Part shown: positions 33,452 through 43,547 of the stretch, piece by piece
Layout of the letters: each line of letters begins with the position of its first letter
How positions within the stretch are numbered: the stretch's first letter is position 1
Source of the DNA: Massilia horti
GTDB taxonomy: Bacteria; Pseudomonadota; Gammaproteobacteria; Burkholderiales; Burkholderiaceae_D
NCBI RefSeq assembly: GCF_004614195.1
Contig: NZ_SPUM01000094.1
Coordinates: 1-64,000 of the forward strand
Reading direction: 5' to 3'
DNA: 64,000 bases
Made by a program: the position numbers and the translations under genes
The notes under the pieces: model-generated
What the model saw: only the letters and a program-made list of their open reading frames with translations
Databases searched by the model: none
What the model was told of the DNA's origin: nothing

Positions 33452-35920
33452 TTGAAAACAAAAGCAGTCAAGGCAGCAGAGGGCTTCAAATTGAACCGGC
33501 GTAGCTTCATGGCGTCGATGGGTCTGGCGATGGCCTACCCCGGGCTCGCACAGGCCACCGTGGTCGCAAAGTCCAACGGCAATCGGGAAAGCCTCAGCCT
33601 ATGGTACGACAAGCCTGCCGGAGCATGGGTCGAGGCTCTGCCGGTCGGTAACGGCCGGCTCGGCGCGATGGTGTTCGGGCGAGTGGCGCAGGAGCGCGTG
33701 CAACTGAACGAGGACACGCTGTTCGCCGGAGGCCCCCACGATCCCAACAACCCGGAATTCCTTGCGGCGCTCCCGAAGATCCGCGCGCTGATCGACGAGG
33801 AGAAGTACAAGGAGGCGACCGACCTCGCGTCCGAGTCGATGATCGCTCGGCCCAGGCGGCAAATGCCCTACGGCGCAGCAGGCGACCTGCTGCTCGATTT
33901 CGACGGCCTGGCCGGCGCCAGCGCTTACCAGCGCTCGCTCGACCTGGATACCGCCATTGTCACGACCCGTTTCGCCGACGGCAAAACGCAGCACGTGCGC
34001 GAGGCATTTGCAAGCGCGCCTGATCAGGTCATCGTCATTCGGCTGGCAGCCAAGGGCGCGGGAACATTGAGCTTTGACGTCGCCTACCGCCAGCCCGGTA
34101 AAGCGAAGTATGGAGACACGAGCACCGCGCCAGCGGCAATGGTCGGCGCGCCATGGGATTTCAAGGAGCCGCGCAATTCCGGCGAAGCCCAAGTGGAGCC
34201 GGCCATTCGCGCTGACGGAAGCCACGCACTTCTGATCGAAGGCCACAACCAGGAATCGTCAGGCATCCCCGGGGCGTTGCGCTACGCCGTGCGCGTCCTG
34301 GCGCTTGGCGACGGCAAGATCGTAGCGGACGGCGACCGGCTGCGGGTGCGCGGAGCAAAGACGATCACCCTGCTGGTGGCCGCGGCGACCAGCTACGTCA
34401 ACTACGCCGACGTAAGCGGCGATCCGGTCAGGGCTGTTCGCGACCATACCGAAGCAGCAAGCCGCAAGCCGTACGACCGGCTCAGGAGCGATCACGTCAA
34501 GGCGCATCGCGCCCTGTTCAATCGGCTGTCGATCCGGCTCGGCGCAAGCGCGTTCGATGCGCAGCCAACCAACGAGCGCATCGCCGGCGCCGAGACCCGG
34601 GTCGATCCAGGCCTGGCTGCGCTATACGTGCAGTACGGACGCTATCTCCTGCTGTCATCCTCGCGTCCGGGCAGCCAACCGGCGAACCTGCAGGGTGTCT
34701 GGAACGAAGGAACCAATCCGCCGTGGGGCTCGAAGTACACGATCAACATCAACACCGAGATGAACTACTGGCATGCCGAAGCGGCCAACCTCGGCGAATG
34801 CGTAGAACCGCTGCTGCGCATGATCGAGGACCTGGCTGTCACCGGCGCGGTCACGGCACGCAAAAGCTACGGCGCGCGCGGCTGGGTGGCCCATCACAAC
34901 ACCGACCTGTGGCGCGGGACCGCACCAATCGACGGCCCCAATTCGGGTATGTGGCCGTGTGGCGGCGCGTGGCTGTGCAAGACGCTGTGGGACCACTACG
35001 AATACCAACCCGATGACGCTTACCTGCGGCGCATCTACCCGCTCCTGAAAGGCGCTTCGCTGTTCTTCGTCGATACGCTGGTCGAAGATCCGAAGGGCCG
35101 CGGCCTGGTCACGTCGCCGTCGATCTCGCCGGAGAATACACACCATAAGGGCGTCGCCATTTGCGCAGGCCCGGCAATGGACCGCCAGATCGTGCGCGAC
35201 CTGTTCACGTGGACCCTGGCGGCGCACGCCCTGGTCAAGGATCCGGACCCGGAGTTTGCCAAAACGATTGCGGACACACGCGCGCGCCTGCCTGCCGACC
35301 GCATCGGCGCCCAAGGGCAGTTGCAGGAATGGCTGGAGGATTGGGATGGACAGGCGCCGGCACCAAATCACCGGCACGTTTCGCATCTGTATGGCGTCTA
35401 CCCAAGCGAACAAATCAACGTGCGCGATACCCCTGCCCTGGTCGAAGCGGCAAAGGTCACGCTCAATACCCGCGGCGACAAATCGACCGGCTGGGCCACC
35501 GCCTGGCGCCTGGCGCTGTGGGCGCGCATGGGCGATGGCGAGCGAGCCTATTCGATCCTCACCGGCTTGCTGGGGCCGACGCGCACCTACCCCAACATGT
35601 TCGACGCGCACCCGCCCTTCCAGATCGACGGCAATTTCGGCGGGACGGCGGGGATTCTCGAAATGATCGTCCAGTCGTGGGGCGGCGAGATCCGCATCCT
35701 GCCAGCCCTGCCCAAGGCGTGGCCCGATGGATCGCTGCATGGCGTGCGCGCACGGGGCGGGATCGAACTCGATCTGGACTGGGCGAACGGCCGCCTGCAG
35801 CGCCTGAGCCTGCGGGGTAAGCCGCATGGCAAGGTGAACGTGCGGTATGGCGACAAGTTGACCTCAATTGCGCTCGATGAGAAAGGGCGTGCGCGGCTGG
35901 ATGGGGCGCAGCGCGCGTAA
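33452..35920 (+). CDS. GH95 alpha-L-fucosidase/galactosidase, Tat-exported
   Basis: The product (822 residues) belongs to GH95, which removes terminal alpha-1,2-L-fucose or alpha-L-galactose from plant glycans. A twin-arginine signal (LNRRSFMASMGLAMAYPGLA) indicates folded export. Conserved segments are ALPVGNGRLGAMVFG (N-terminal), NEDTLFAGGPHDPNNPE, the (alpha/alpha)6-barrel motif NINTEMNYWHAEAANLGEC, HHNTDLWRGTAPIDG, and QIDGNFGGTAGILEMIVQS near the C-terminus. It follows the GH43-GH35 gene and precedes GH2, in the RG-I cluster. Substrate preference cannot be told from sequence alone. Confidence 0.92.
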   Translation: MKTKAVKAAEGFKLNRRSFMASMGLAMAYPGLAQATVVAKSNGNRESLSLWYDKPAGAWVEALPVGNGRLGAMVFGRVAQERVQLNEDTLFAGGPHDPNNPEFLAALPKIRALIDEEKYKEATDLASESMIARPRRQMPYGAAGDLLLDFDGLAGASAYQRSLDLDTAIVTTRFADGKTQHVREAFASAPDQVIVIRLAAKGAGTLSFDVAYRQPGKAKYGDTSTAPAAMVGAPWDFKEPRNSGEAQVEPAIRADGSHALLIEGHNQESSGIPGALRYAVRVLALGDGKIVADGDRLRVRGAKTITLLVAAATSYVNYADVSGDPVRAVRDHTEAASRKPYDRLRSDHVKAHRALFNRLSIRLGASAFDAQPTNERIAGAETRVDPGLAALYVQYGRYLLLSSSRPGSQPANLQGVWNEGTNPPWGSKYTININTEMNYWHAEAANLGECVEPLLRMIEDLAVTGAVTARKSYGARGWVAHHNTDLWRGTAPIDGPNSGMWPCGGAWLCKTLWDHYEYQPDDAYLRRIYPLLKGASLFFVDTLVEDPKGRGLVTSPSISPENTHHKGVAICAGPAMDRQIVRDLFTWTLAAHALVKDPDPEFAKTIADTRARLPADRIGAQGQLQEWLEDWDGQAPAPNHRHVSHLYGVYPSEQINVRDTPALVEAAKVTLNTRGDKSTGWATAWRLALWARMGDGERAYSILTGLLGPTRTYPNMFDAHPPFQIDGNFGGTAGILEMIVQSWGGEIRILPALPKAWPDGSLHGVRARGGIELDLDWANGRLQRLSLRGKPHGKVNVRYGDKLTSIALDEKGRARLDGAQRA

Positions 35921-36002
35921 CCACGTCGCCCGCGAACGCGGGCACGATGAGCACTATCTAACGGGATCCGTGTTCGTTGAACTAGTACCGCCCGCTTATC
36001 CC

Positions 36003-36100
36003 CGTCGTTCCCGCGAAGGCGGGAACACATGCCGTATTCTTGCGGCGTACGCAATCACCGCTCCAACTCAGCATGTGTTCCCGCCTTCGCGGGAACGACG
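36003..36100. repeat. Long inverted repeat built from two type C palindromes
   Basis: Two ~30-bp arms (36003-36032 and 36071-36100), each containing CGTTCCCGCgaagGCGGGAAC, are inverted copies around a 38-nt spacer. The rest of the 444-nt gap 35921-36364 holds an AT-rich stretch near 36260-36300 that may include the GH2 promoter; I see no gene. Confidence 0.88.
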
Positions 36101-36364
36101 AGTTAGGAACAACAAAGAAATGAATCAGGTTGGGATCATCAGGTCATCACGAGCAATACCAAAGCTTTAGCCGGCACCGCCACCCCATCCCGATGATTAC
36201 GGAAACAACCAACCCTCATATCGATTTTTCGCGACTACCATCGCCTCGCAAATTTTTTTGGCCAACCCAGTACATAATTTATAAAAAACCTAATCGACCA
36301 GTCCCCCGCATGGCGTCGTCTTACCAGAACTATTCGGCTGGCGGCACACGAAAAACAACTCGCA

Positions 36365-39300
36365 ATGTCAATATCAATAAACCGTCGCAATGTTCTGGGC
36401 CTTTCAGCAGCGCTTGGCCTGGTTAGCACCGTTAAAGCAGCAGGTTTGGGTAACGCCATGACGACCGGGGCCGCAACGCCCGATCCGCTCGCCATCGCCG
36501 ACGACGGCTGGACCCTTTGGCTCGACCGCGCCGCCAAGTGGCAAGATGACGTGATTTACCTGCCGGAGAATGTCCCGCCCATGTCGTCCCTGCCGGTCAA
36601 TCCGCCGACAGGTGGCTGGGACGCGCTCTACAAAAGCCAGGGCCTCGCCGTGACCCTGCCGACAACGGTCGAAGAGCATTTCTGGGGCCAGTTCGGTGAG
36701 CGGTCCTATACAGCCGACGAATACCGCTATGCCGAGGACGACCCCGTGCCACAGAATGGCGCGGTGCCGGGCGTTTCCTGGTGGGTGAAAAAGATCGATA
36801 TCCCTGCTTCGGCAAATGGGCAGCAAGTATGGCTGCACATCCGCGGCGCCCGAATGCGCGCTGAAGTCTTCCTGAACGAAGTGTTGGTCGGCTATTCCAT
36901 CATGTCGGAATTACCGATTGATTGCGATCTTACGGCTGCAATGAAGCCTGGCCAGCCGAACCGGCTGGCTATTCGCATCACCAATCCCGGCGGACGATAC
37001 GACTGGAAGGACTCCAACAACACCCCTTGGGGCAAGGTCAAGCTCTATCATTCGCATGGGTTTGGCGGAATCGATCGCGGCCTGCATTTGAGTATGCACC
37101 CGATGGAGGGCCGGATCTGTGATGCCTGGGTTCTCAATACGCCCGATCCGCGCGTTGTGATGGCCCATGCTGAAATTTCGACCAAACGCGTGGTGAACGC
37201 TGCCGACCTGAGCGCCAAAGTGTTGGACAAATCAGGCGCGGCGGTGCCGGCAGAGGTCAAGGTTGAACAGGTCAGCACCGCTGATGGAATGACGACGGCA
37301 CGGTTGCGCGTCCACGTACCATCCGCGAAGCTGTGGGATCTCGACACCCCGAATCTTTATCGTTTGCGCCTGCAATGGAAGGCGGATAAGGCGGTCGACA
37401 CACGAATCGTGCGCTTTGGCTTTCGCTGGTTCGCCGCCGAGGGCATCGGCAAAAATGCCCTGTTCCGCCTGAACGGCCGTCGCATCAAGCTTTATACGGC
37501 CATCTCGTGGGGATTCTGGGGGTACAACGGCCTGTTTCCGACACCGGAACTGGCACGCCGCGAAGTCCTGGCCGCCAAGGCGCTGGGCCTCAATTCGCTC
37601 GCCTTCCACCGCAATGTCGGCAAGCCGGAGGTGCTCGATATTCAGGACGAGATGGGCCTGACCCGTACGATGGAACCGGGGGCGGGACGCATGGCGCTCG
37701 GTAAGATGCTCAAACCGGGCGAAAGCCTGTCGCCGGCCGACGCCTTCAGCAGGGACTTCATGGTCTCGAAGTGCAAGGCCATGGTGCGCGCCATGCGCTC
37801 CCATCCGTCGCTGGTCCACTACACGCTGCAAAATGAAGTATCGGCCGACCTGAACAATCCCGATGTTGAATCGGTCCTGCGTGCCATGCACGACCTCGAT
37901 CCGAGCCGCAGCGTGATCCTCAATGATGGTTTTGTGGGGCGAGGTGCTGCGCAGGCGATGTTCTTGCCTTATGACGATCACTTCTACCGCTCCGACGTTG
38001 AAAAGGCAGGCGGCTGGTGGGTGAATCACCAAGGCGCGGGCGACCAGTGGTACGACAAATTCTATGTCGACAAGGACAATTTCATCCATCGCCAAACCAT
38101 GACTGAGGCGATTGTCGAATTTGGCGAAATGCAAGGCTGTGCTGTCGGCGACAACCATGTGAAGATGATCGCCGACATCCAACGGCGTGGCGGCAAGAGC
38201 TACGACCTCGAGGACCACAAGGCGATCGTTGGCGGTGCCGCCGCATTCCTCGACAAATGGGGCTTCCGCAAGGCGTTTCCTACCACCGAAAGCTACTTCC
38301 TGGCCGTCGGCAAGAAGCAGTACGACGCCTGGCAGAATTACCTGGAAAATATCCGGATTTGCGACCAGGTCGACATGGCTGCGATCAGCGGCTGGGAATC
38401 GACCTCGATCGAGAACCATTCCGGCATCGTGGACAACCTGCGTTACTTCCATGCCGATCCCAACCTGATCCGCGTCAGCCTCTTGCCGGTGCGCCCGGTC
38501 GCAAAGCAGCGCCGTTACACATACGCGACGGGCGAAATGGCGGACCTGGACATCTGGCTGCTCAATGACACCGGCAAATCGGTATCCGGCAAGTTGACCC
38601 TGAGCGTGATTGACCCGGACGGCAAGTCGACCAAAATCAGCGACTATGCGGTACCCGCCAATGTGGCTGATCAGTTCAGCTACGTGCTGGCCGAGCACGT
38701 GAAGACGCCGGCGTTTTCCAAACAGGGCAAACATACCATCCGCCTTGAATTGTCCGGCCGACCTGAGGTGACGTTCACGCGAGACTTGTGGGTCACTCGA
38801 ACGGATCTCAAGCCGGCTGCCAAGCCGACGCGCATTGCGGTTTCGGGAATCGCCAAGTCATTGCGCGAGCGCCTGGCTGCATTGCCGGGGGTGGAAATCG
38901 AGGACTTCCAACCAGGCAGGCCATATGACGGCCTGATCGCCTCCGGCCTGAAGGCTGACGAAATCAGCCGCCGCCAGATCGGCGACGAGACGGGCCTCGA
39001 AGCCGCCCCGAAAAAGGGCGAGAAGCCGAAATTGGTCTTGGGCGAACTCCCGTCCGAGGTGCTAACCGCAGTCAAGGGCGGGCTGCCGCTGCTGGCCATG
39101 GTTCCCGAAGACGGTCTTGCGGATGGCGTTGCCAAGCAGCTGACCGACTTGGGCCTGTTTAACTATGCTGGCCCGGTCGGAAACCTGCGTGCACCGTGGA
39201 TGGGCAACTGGAATATCCTCCGGGCGCATTCCCTGTTCGACGGCATCCCCACCGACATTGCGGCCGGAGTCTGGCACCAGATCCAAGGTCAACCATCCAA

Positions 39301-39493
39301 TGGCCTGATCGTCGACGGCGACGGTATCGAAGTCATCGCAGCCTACAGCCGCGATCACGACCGCCACATGGGTGCGGCAAGCTTCACGGCGCAAAAAGCC
39401 GGTATGAAATTGCTGTTCCACCGTCTTCCGGACATGGCGGCGCCCTTGCAAACGCGTTTCCTGCTCAACGCAATTCGCTGGCTGACAGCCTGA
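36365..39493 (+). CDS. GH2-type glycoside hydrolase, Tat-exported
   Basis: This 1042-residue protein has a Tat-like signal, INRRNVLGLSAALGLVSTVK. Residues ~100-220 form a GH2 sugar-binding jelly roll (VWLHIRGARMRAEVFLNEVL). An Ig-like domain follows, then a TIM barrel starting near residue 365 (RLNGRRIKLYTAISWGFWGY). The acid/base is probably the Glu in TLQNEV near residue 495. A candidate nucleophile is in VEFGEMQG. The last ~250 residues are accessory domains resembling the glutamine-amidotransferase-like tail seen in some large hydrolases. It probably acts as a beta-galactosidase or related exo-enzyme on RG-I. No clear ribosome site precedes the ATG. Confidence 0.82.
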   Translation: MSISINRRNVLGLSAALGLVSTVKAAGLGNAMTTGAATPDPLAIADDGWTLWLDRAAKWQDDVIYLPENVPPMSSLPVNPPTGGWDALYKSQGLAVTLPTTVEEHFWGQFGERSYTADEYRYAEDDPVPQNGAVPGVSWWVKKIDIPASANGQQVWLHIRGARMRAEVFLNEVLVGYSIMSELPIDCDLTAAMKPGQPNRLAIRITNPGGRYDWKDSNNTPWGKVKLYHSHGFGGIDRGLHLSMHPMEGRICDAWVLNTPDPRVVMAHAEISTKRVVNAADLSAKVLDKSGAAVPAEVKVEQVSTADGMTTARLRVHVPSAKLWDLDTPNLYRLRLQWKADKAVDTRIVRFGFRWFAAEGIGKNALFRLNGRRIKLYTAISWGFWGYNGLFPTPELARREVLAAKALGLNSLAFHRNVGKPEVLDIQDEMGLTRTMEPGAGRMALGKMLKPGESLSPADAFSRDFMVSKCKAMVRAMRSHPSLVHYTLQNEVSADLNNPDVESVLRAMHDLDPSRSVILNDGFVGRGAAQAMFLPYDDHFYRSDVEKAGGWWVNHQGAGDQWYDKFYVDKDNFIHRQTMTEAIVEFGEMQGCAVGDNHVKMIADIQRRGGKSYDLEDHKAIVGGAAAFLDKWGFRKAFPTTESYFLAVGKKQYDAWQNYLENIRICDQVDMAAISGWESTSIENHSGIVDNLRYFHADPNLIRVSLLPVRPVAKQRRYTYATGEMADLDIWLLNDTGKSVSGKLTLSVIDPDGKSTKISDYAVPANVADQFSYVLAEHVKTPAFSKQGKHTIRLELSGRPEVTFTRDLWVTRTDLKPAAKPTRIAVSGIAKSLRERLAALPGVEIEDFQPGRPYDGLIASGLKADEISRRQIGDETGLEAAPKKGEKPKLVLGELPSEVLTAVKGGLPLLAMVPEDGLADGVAKQLTDLGLFNYAGPVGNLRAPWMGNWNILRAHSLFDGIPTDIAAGVWHQIQGQPSNGLIVDGDGIEVIAAYSRDHDRHMGAASFTAQKAGMKLLFHRLPDMAAPLQTRFLLNAIRWLTA

Positions 39494-39521
39494 TCGGCAA
39501 TCCGCTGTTCGCAAGCAGCGT

Positions 39522-39540
39522 CCCCTTCTTCGCGAAGGGG
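39522..39540 (+). other. Small hairpin between GH2 and CE12 genes
   Basis: CCCCTTC, five bases and GAAGGGG form a 7-bp stem without a U-run, 29 nt after the GH2 stop. It may tune expression of the downstream esterase gene. Confidence 0.35.
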
Positions 39541-39585
39541 GCGCTGCCACCTCAGCATCAGTCTTCTTCCAGAAACGAAAAGCTA

Positions 39586-41694
39586 ATGAAATCAAGCACA
39601 CATCGCGCAGCAATCAAGTTGGCCGGTTGGGCCCTCTCATTGGTCGTACTGTCTGCCGCTGCGCCATGGGCCGCAGCTGCACCTGTGCCGAACCAACCGC
39701 CGTCCGCACTGCGTTTCAATTTTTCCAGCCAGCCCAAGCCTGGAATGACGACCGTGACGTGGGATGCGCAAAGCGGCGCCCCGCTCTACAACGAAATGCT
39801 CGGCTACGGTTTCGTGAGCCAAACGGGCGCCCAGCCGGCCCGCACCGTCCACACGGCTTCGATCCGCAGCAATGGCGCCGGCTTTTTCATCAGCGAGCCG
39901 GCTTTCGAGGCCGAAAAAGGACACGAAAGCGACAACCAAAACAACTTCGGCATGGCCTTCCGCATCAAGGCGGGGCCGGGTACGTATGCCATCCGGATTC
40001 GCACCACATCGGGCGCGGATGACACTATCGTCTCGATCTCCGGCATGCAGACCAGCCGGCTGCTTGGAAATACGTTCTGGGATGCGGCCGGGCTGCTGCC
40101 CAATAAGACGCGCATGCTCGTCAACGGCCAGGAATGGAACTACTCCTATGTGAACGGTCAGCAGTTCATCGACATCGAAGTCGAGCCAAAGAAGATCAAC
40201 GTGCCCGTCGGCATCGAAGAAATCACCCTCACTCCGGTCGCCGTCCAGCCGCGCCCTGCCGGCGCGCTGCCGACCGTGTTCACGCTGGGCGACTCTACCG
40301 TCAAGTCCTATACTTTTGACGAGGCGCCGATGAGCGGCTGGGGACAAGTCTTCAACAAATTGTTCGACCCAAAAAAGGTCAAGGTCGTGAACTATTCGCA
40401 GGGCGGACGTTCGTTCAGGAACGCGTATGCCGAAGGCCGTTTCAATGACCTGCTGCTGGCCGGCTCCCCCGGCGATATCGTCCTGATCCAATTCGGCCAT
40501 AACGACGAAAGCGAGGACGAAATGCGCCGCTATGGCCGGGGCGCGACCGAGGAAATGTACGAATACATGATCCGCAACGTGTATCTGCCCGCAATCCGCG
40601 CGCGCGGCATGGTCCCCGTGCTTGTCACCCCGATGTCGCGCGTGAATGGCGCGCAGAAGCCCGACGTGCCTTACGCGAACTCATTCAAGAAGCGACGCTT
40701 TCCCGACCTGATGAAGAAAATCGGGGCTGACGAGGGCATTACCGTGGTCGACCTGAACGCGCGCAGCGTCGAATTCTATAACCAGGCCGGTAATGCCGCG
40801 GTTACCGCGATGGTGATGTCGCTCGAAGCCGGCGAGACGCCCGGCAAGACGAACGACGGCAGCTACGCCAACGGCCATCCGGCGAACAAGATCGATGGCA
40901 CCCATTACAAAGAAACGCTTGGCAAGCAGTTTGCCCGCATTATCGTGACCGAACTGGGCCGGCTGTCCAAACAGGGCGATCCGGTGGCGGCGCGCCTGGT
41001 GGGACAGTTGCGCAGCGACGTGCAGGCTGCGCTGGCCACTAGTGACTGGTCGACGATCTATCCCGAAATCGCCAACGACATCCGCGTTGGCGAGAACGCG
41101 TACTACCGCAATCAGATCGAGAAGCTGCTCCAGCTTGGTGTCCTGCACAAAGACGCGCACGGCCATTTCAATCCACAGCTGGCTATGCAAACGCGGGAAT
41201 TCACCGCCGCCCTCGCCCAGCTCATGCAACTGCCATCCGGCTCGCTGGCGGGATACGCCGATGGTCCCCTGACCCGCGAAGTGATGGGCGCAATCGTGGA
41301 CGACGCCTACCATCTGAAGTTTTCCGCGCAGCCGAAATATATGACCGACTACAACGGCAAGACTGTCGTGCCTGGCATGCCCGGCTACGACCCGAACCTG
41401 GACACCGGCGCACAGGGCGCGATGTACTACCCGTTGGTGAACTGGGCACGCCTGAGCGATACAGCCGATATCTCAAAAGCCCTGATTGCAAAGGTCAAGG
41501 ATGCCTACGAGCTGGGACTGATCCGGTCGGAAAAAGGCATCGAGCGCGGCCGCATGACCAACGGGCGCGAGTTGGAGCCCAGGGCAGTAGTTACCCGTGC
41601 CAAAGCCGCCAAGGAATTGTATTTCATGTGGGTGCTGGCCCAGCCAACGCGGATGGAAAATGATGTGCTCACCAGCATGCGGGCCCGCGACTGA
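39586..41694 (+). CDS. Rhamnogalacturonan acetylesterase (CE12/SGNH) with SLH-like C-terminus
   Basis: The product (702 residues) should remove acetyl groups from rhamnogalacturonan, opening the backbone to hydrolases. A signal peptide ends near AAAAPVPN. An N-terminal beta-sandwich (~40-225) precedes the SGNH domain: FTLGDSTVKSY (Ser near 235), SQGGRSFRNAY, IQFGHND near 302 and the Asp/His pair in KIDGTHYKE near 435. After about residue 500, segments such as KLLQLGVLHKDAHGHFNPQL and TREFTAALAQLMQLP resemble S-layer homology units, unusual on this enzyme. The start at 39586 gives the signal peptide; the open frame upstream overlaps GH2. Confidence 0.88.
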   Translation: MKSSTHRAAIKLAGWALSLVVLSAAAPWAAAAPVPNQPPSALRFNFSSQPKPGMTTVTWDAQSGAPLYNEMLGYGFVSQTGAQPARTVHTASIRSNGAGFFISEPAFEAEKGHESDNQNNFGMAFRIKAGPGTYAIRIRTTSGADDTIVSISGMQTSRLLGNTFWDAAGLLPNKTRMLVNGQEWNYSYVNGQQFIDIEVEPKKINVPVGIEEITLTPVAVQPRPAGALPTVFTLGDSTVKSYTFDEAPMSGWGQVFNKLFDPKKVKVVNYSQGGRSFRNAYAEGRFNDLLLAGSPGDIVLIQFGHNDESEDEMRRYGRGATEEMYEYMIRNVYLPAIRARGMVPVLVTPMSRVNGAQKPDVPYANSFKKRRFPDLMKKIGADEGITVVDLNARSVEFYNQAGNAAVTAMVMSLEAGETPGKTNDGSYANGHPANKIDGTHYKETLGKQFARIIVTELGRLSKQGDPVAARLVGQLRSDVQAALATSDWSTIYPEIANDIRVGENAYYRNQIEKLLQLGVLHKDAHGHFNPQLAMQTREFTAALAQLMQLPSGSLAGYADGPLTREVMGAIVDDAYHLKFSAQPKYMTDYNGKTVVPGMPGYDPNLDTGAQGAMYYPLVNWARLSDTADISKALIAKVKDAYELGLIRSEKGIERGRMTNGRELEPRAVVTRAKAAKELYFMWVLAQPTRMENDVLTSMRARD

Positions 41695-41808
41695 GGGGGC
41701 GCCCCTCCCGCGGTGCTCGCTTTCCGGCTTTCCGCGCGCAGCGGTTGAATAATTTCTTGTTCAATTCCTAATCTCGATCTACCATTTCCAAACAGTAACT
41801 ACTCCCGG

Positions 41809-43536
41809 ATGGTAGGCATGGTAAAAACGGAACCTCACCCAGCGCTCCCGACCAGCGTGCCGGACGCACAGCCCGCTCTTGCGGCTGCAATGCTGAGCTC
41901 GGCGGCGCTGCTGACCGCTTGTGGCGGTGGCGGCGGTGGCGCCGCCCCCGCGGTGGGCGGTCCGGTAGCGGGCGGTGGCAACAACGGCGGGCCTGTGGCC
42001 GGCGCCATCACCGACGCCGACGCGTCGCGCTTCCTGGCGCAGGCGTCAATGGGCGCTAACCGCGACCAGATCGCGCGCGTCAAAGCGCTCGGCTACGACG
42101 GCTGGCTGGAGGAGCAATTCGGCCTCGCCCCTTCTATCTCGCGCTGGGATTGGCTGGTGGCGGCCGGTTACAGCGACGTCGCCAACCGCAACTCGGAGGC
42201 GGGTTTCGACGCCTGCGCCTGGCGCAAGCTAATCGCCTCACCTGACACGTTGCGCCAGCGCATCACCCTTGCGTTGTCCGAGATCGTTGTGGTCGGCATC
42301 GACGGCCTCGTGGGGGCCGGCTGGAAGCAGTTCACGGGCGCCGCCTACCTCGATCTGTTGGAAACCAATGCCTTCGGCAATTACCGAACCCTGCTGCAGG
42401 CGGTCTCCCAAAGCGCCGCAATGGGAGAATTCCTCACCTTCCGCGGCAATACGAAATTCGATCCGAAGACCGGCGCCATGCCGGACGAGAATTACGCCCG
42501 CGAACTGATGCAGCTCTTTAGCATCGGACTGGTGCAACTCAACCTGGACGGCACAGCCAAGTCCGCCAATGGCCAGCCGCAGGAAACCTACGGGCTGGAC
42601 GACATCACGGGCCTGGCGCGCGTGTTCACAGGCTGGGACTACGACATGGCAGGAGGCAACTTCAACAACGCGCCGGACTTCAAGCGCCGCCCCATGACCC
42701 AGATCGCTTCGCGTCACGAGACCGGCTCCAAAACCTTCCTCGGCTCCAACATTGGCGGGGGCGGCGACGGCGCCAGCGACCTGAAAGCGGCCCTGGACAT
42801 CATCTTTGCGCATCCGAATGTCGGCCCCTTCATCGGCAAGCAGCTGATCCAGCGGCTGGTGTGCAGCAACCCGACGCCGGCGTACGTGGCGCGCGTCGCC
42901 TCCGTTTTCAACAACGACGGCAAAGGCGTGAGGGGCGACCTGAAAGCCGTGATCAAGGCGATCCTGCTTGACGACGAGGCACGCAATCCGGCTGTCGCCG
43001 CCGGACCGGCTTTCGGCAAGCAGCGCGAACCGATTCTTCGCTTCGTGGCCTGGGCGCGCGCATTCAATGCGGCGTCGGCGAGCGATGCATGGAACATCGG
43101 AAACACCTCGGACGCGGCGACCCGGCTGGGCCAGAGCCCGCTGCGATCGCCGAGCGTCTTCAACTTCTTCCGCCCCGGCTACGTGCCGCCGAACAGCGCG
43201 ATTGCCAGCGCGGGGCTGGTCGCGCCCGAATTCCAGCTGACCAACGAGTCGAGCACGGTCGGCTACATCAATTACATGCAGACTGCGGTCAGCCGGGGCG
43301 TGGGCGATGTGAAGGCGGACTACAGCAAGCTGCTGCCGCTGGCCGACAACGCCGGTGCGCTGCTCGACGAGCTCAATACAGTGCTGGCGGCAGGCCAGTT
43401 GCAAAGCGCCACGCTGACGATCCTGCGAACGGCCCTCGATTCGATGCCAACCGGCTCCGACACTGTGCGCCTGAACCGTATTTATGCCGCGCTGGTGCTC
43501 GTTCTGGCCGCACCGGAATTCACCATCCTGCACTGA
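41809..43536 (+). CDS. DUF1800 family lipoprotein
   Basis: The product (575 residues) belongs to DUF1800, a family of unknown function. A lipoprotein-like signal (MLSSAALLTAC, then a glycine run) precedes the DUF1800 body from about residue 65: ITDADASRFLAQASMGANRD, GYDGWLEEQFG, DENYARELMQLFSIGLVQLN, and VFTGWDYDMAGG. All are typical. It is followed after 11 nt by a DUF1501 gene, the usual partner, so the two are almost certainly an operon. The ATG at 41818 is an alternative start. A role in the envelope is inferred from the signals. Confidence 0.87.
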   Translation: MVGMVKTEPHPALPTSVPDAQPALAAAMLSSAALLTACGGGGGGAAPAVGGPVAGGGNNGGPVAGAITDADASRFLAQASMGANRDQIARVKALGYDGWLEEQFGLAPSISRWDWLVAAGYSDVANRNSEAGFDACAWRKLIASPDTLRQRITLALSEIVVVGIDGLVGAGWKQFTGAAYLDLLETNAFGNYRTLLQAVSQSAAMGEFLTFRGNTKFDPKTGAMPDENYARELMQLFSIGLVQLNLDGTAKSANGQPQETYGLDDITGLARVFTGWDYDMAGGNFNNAPDFKRRPMTQIASRHETGSKTFLGSNIGGGGDGASDLKAALDIIFAHPNVGPFIGKQLIQRLVCSNPTPAYVARVASVFNNDGKGVRGDLKAVIKAILLDDEARNPAVAAGPAFGKQREPILRFVAWARAFNAASASDAWNIGNTSDAATRLGQSPLRSPSVFNFFRPGYVPPNSAIASAGLVAPEFQLTNESSTVGYINYMQTAVSRGVGDVKADYSKLLPLADNAGALLDELNTVLAAGQLQSATLTILRTALDSMPTGSDTVRLNRIYAALVLVLAAPEFTILH

Positions 43537-43547
43537 AAGGAAACGCG

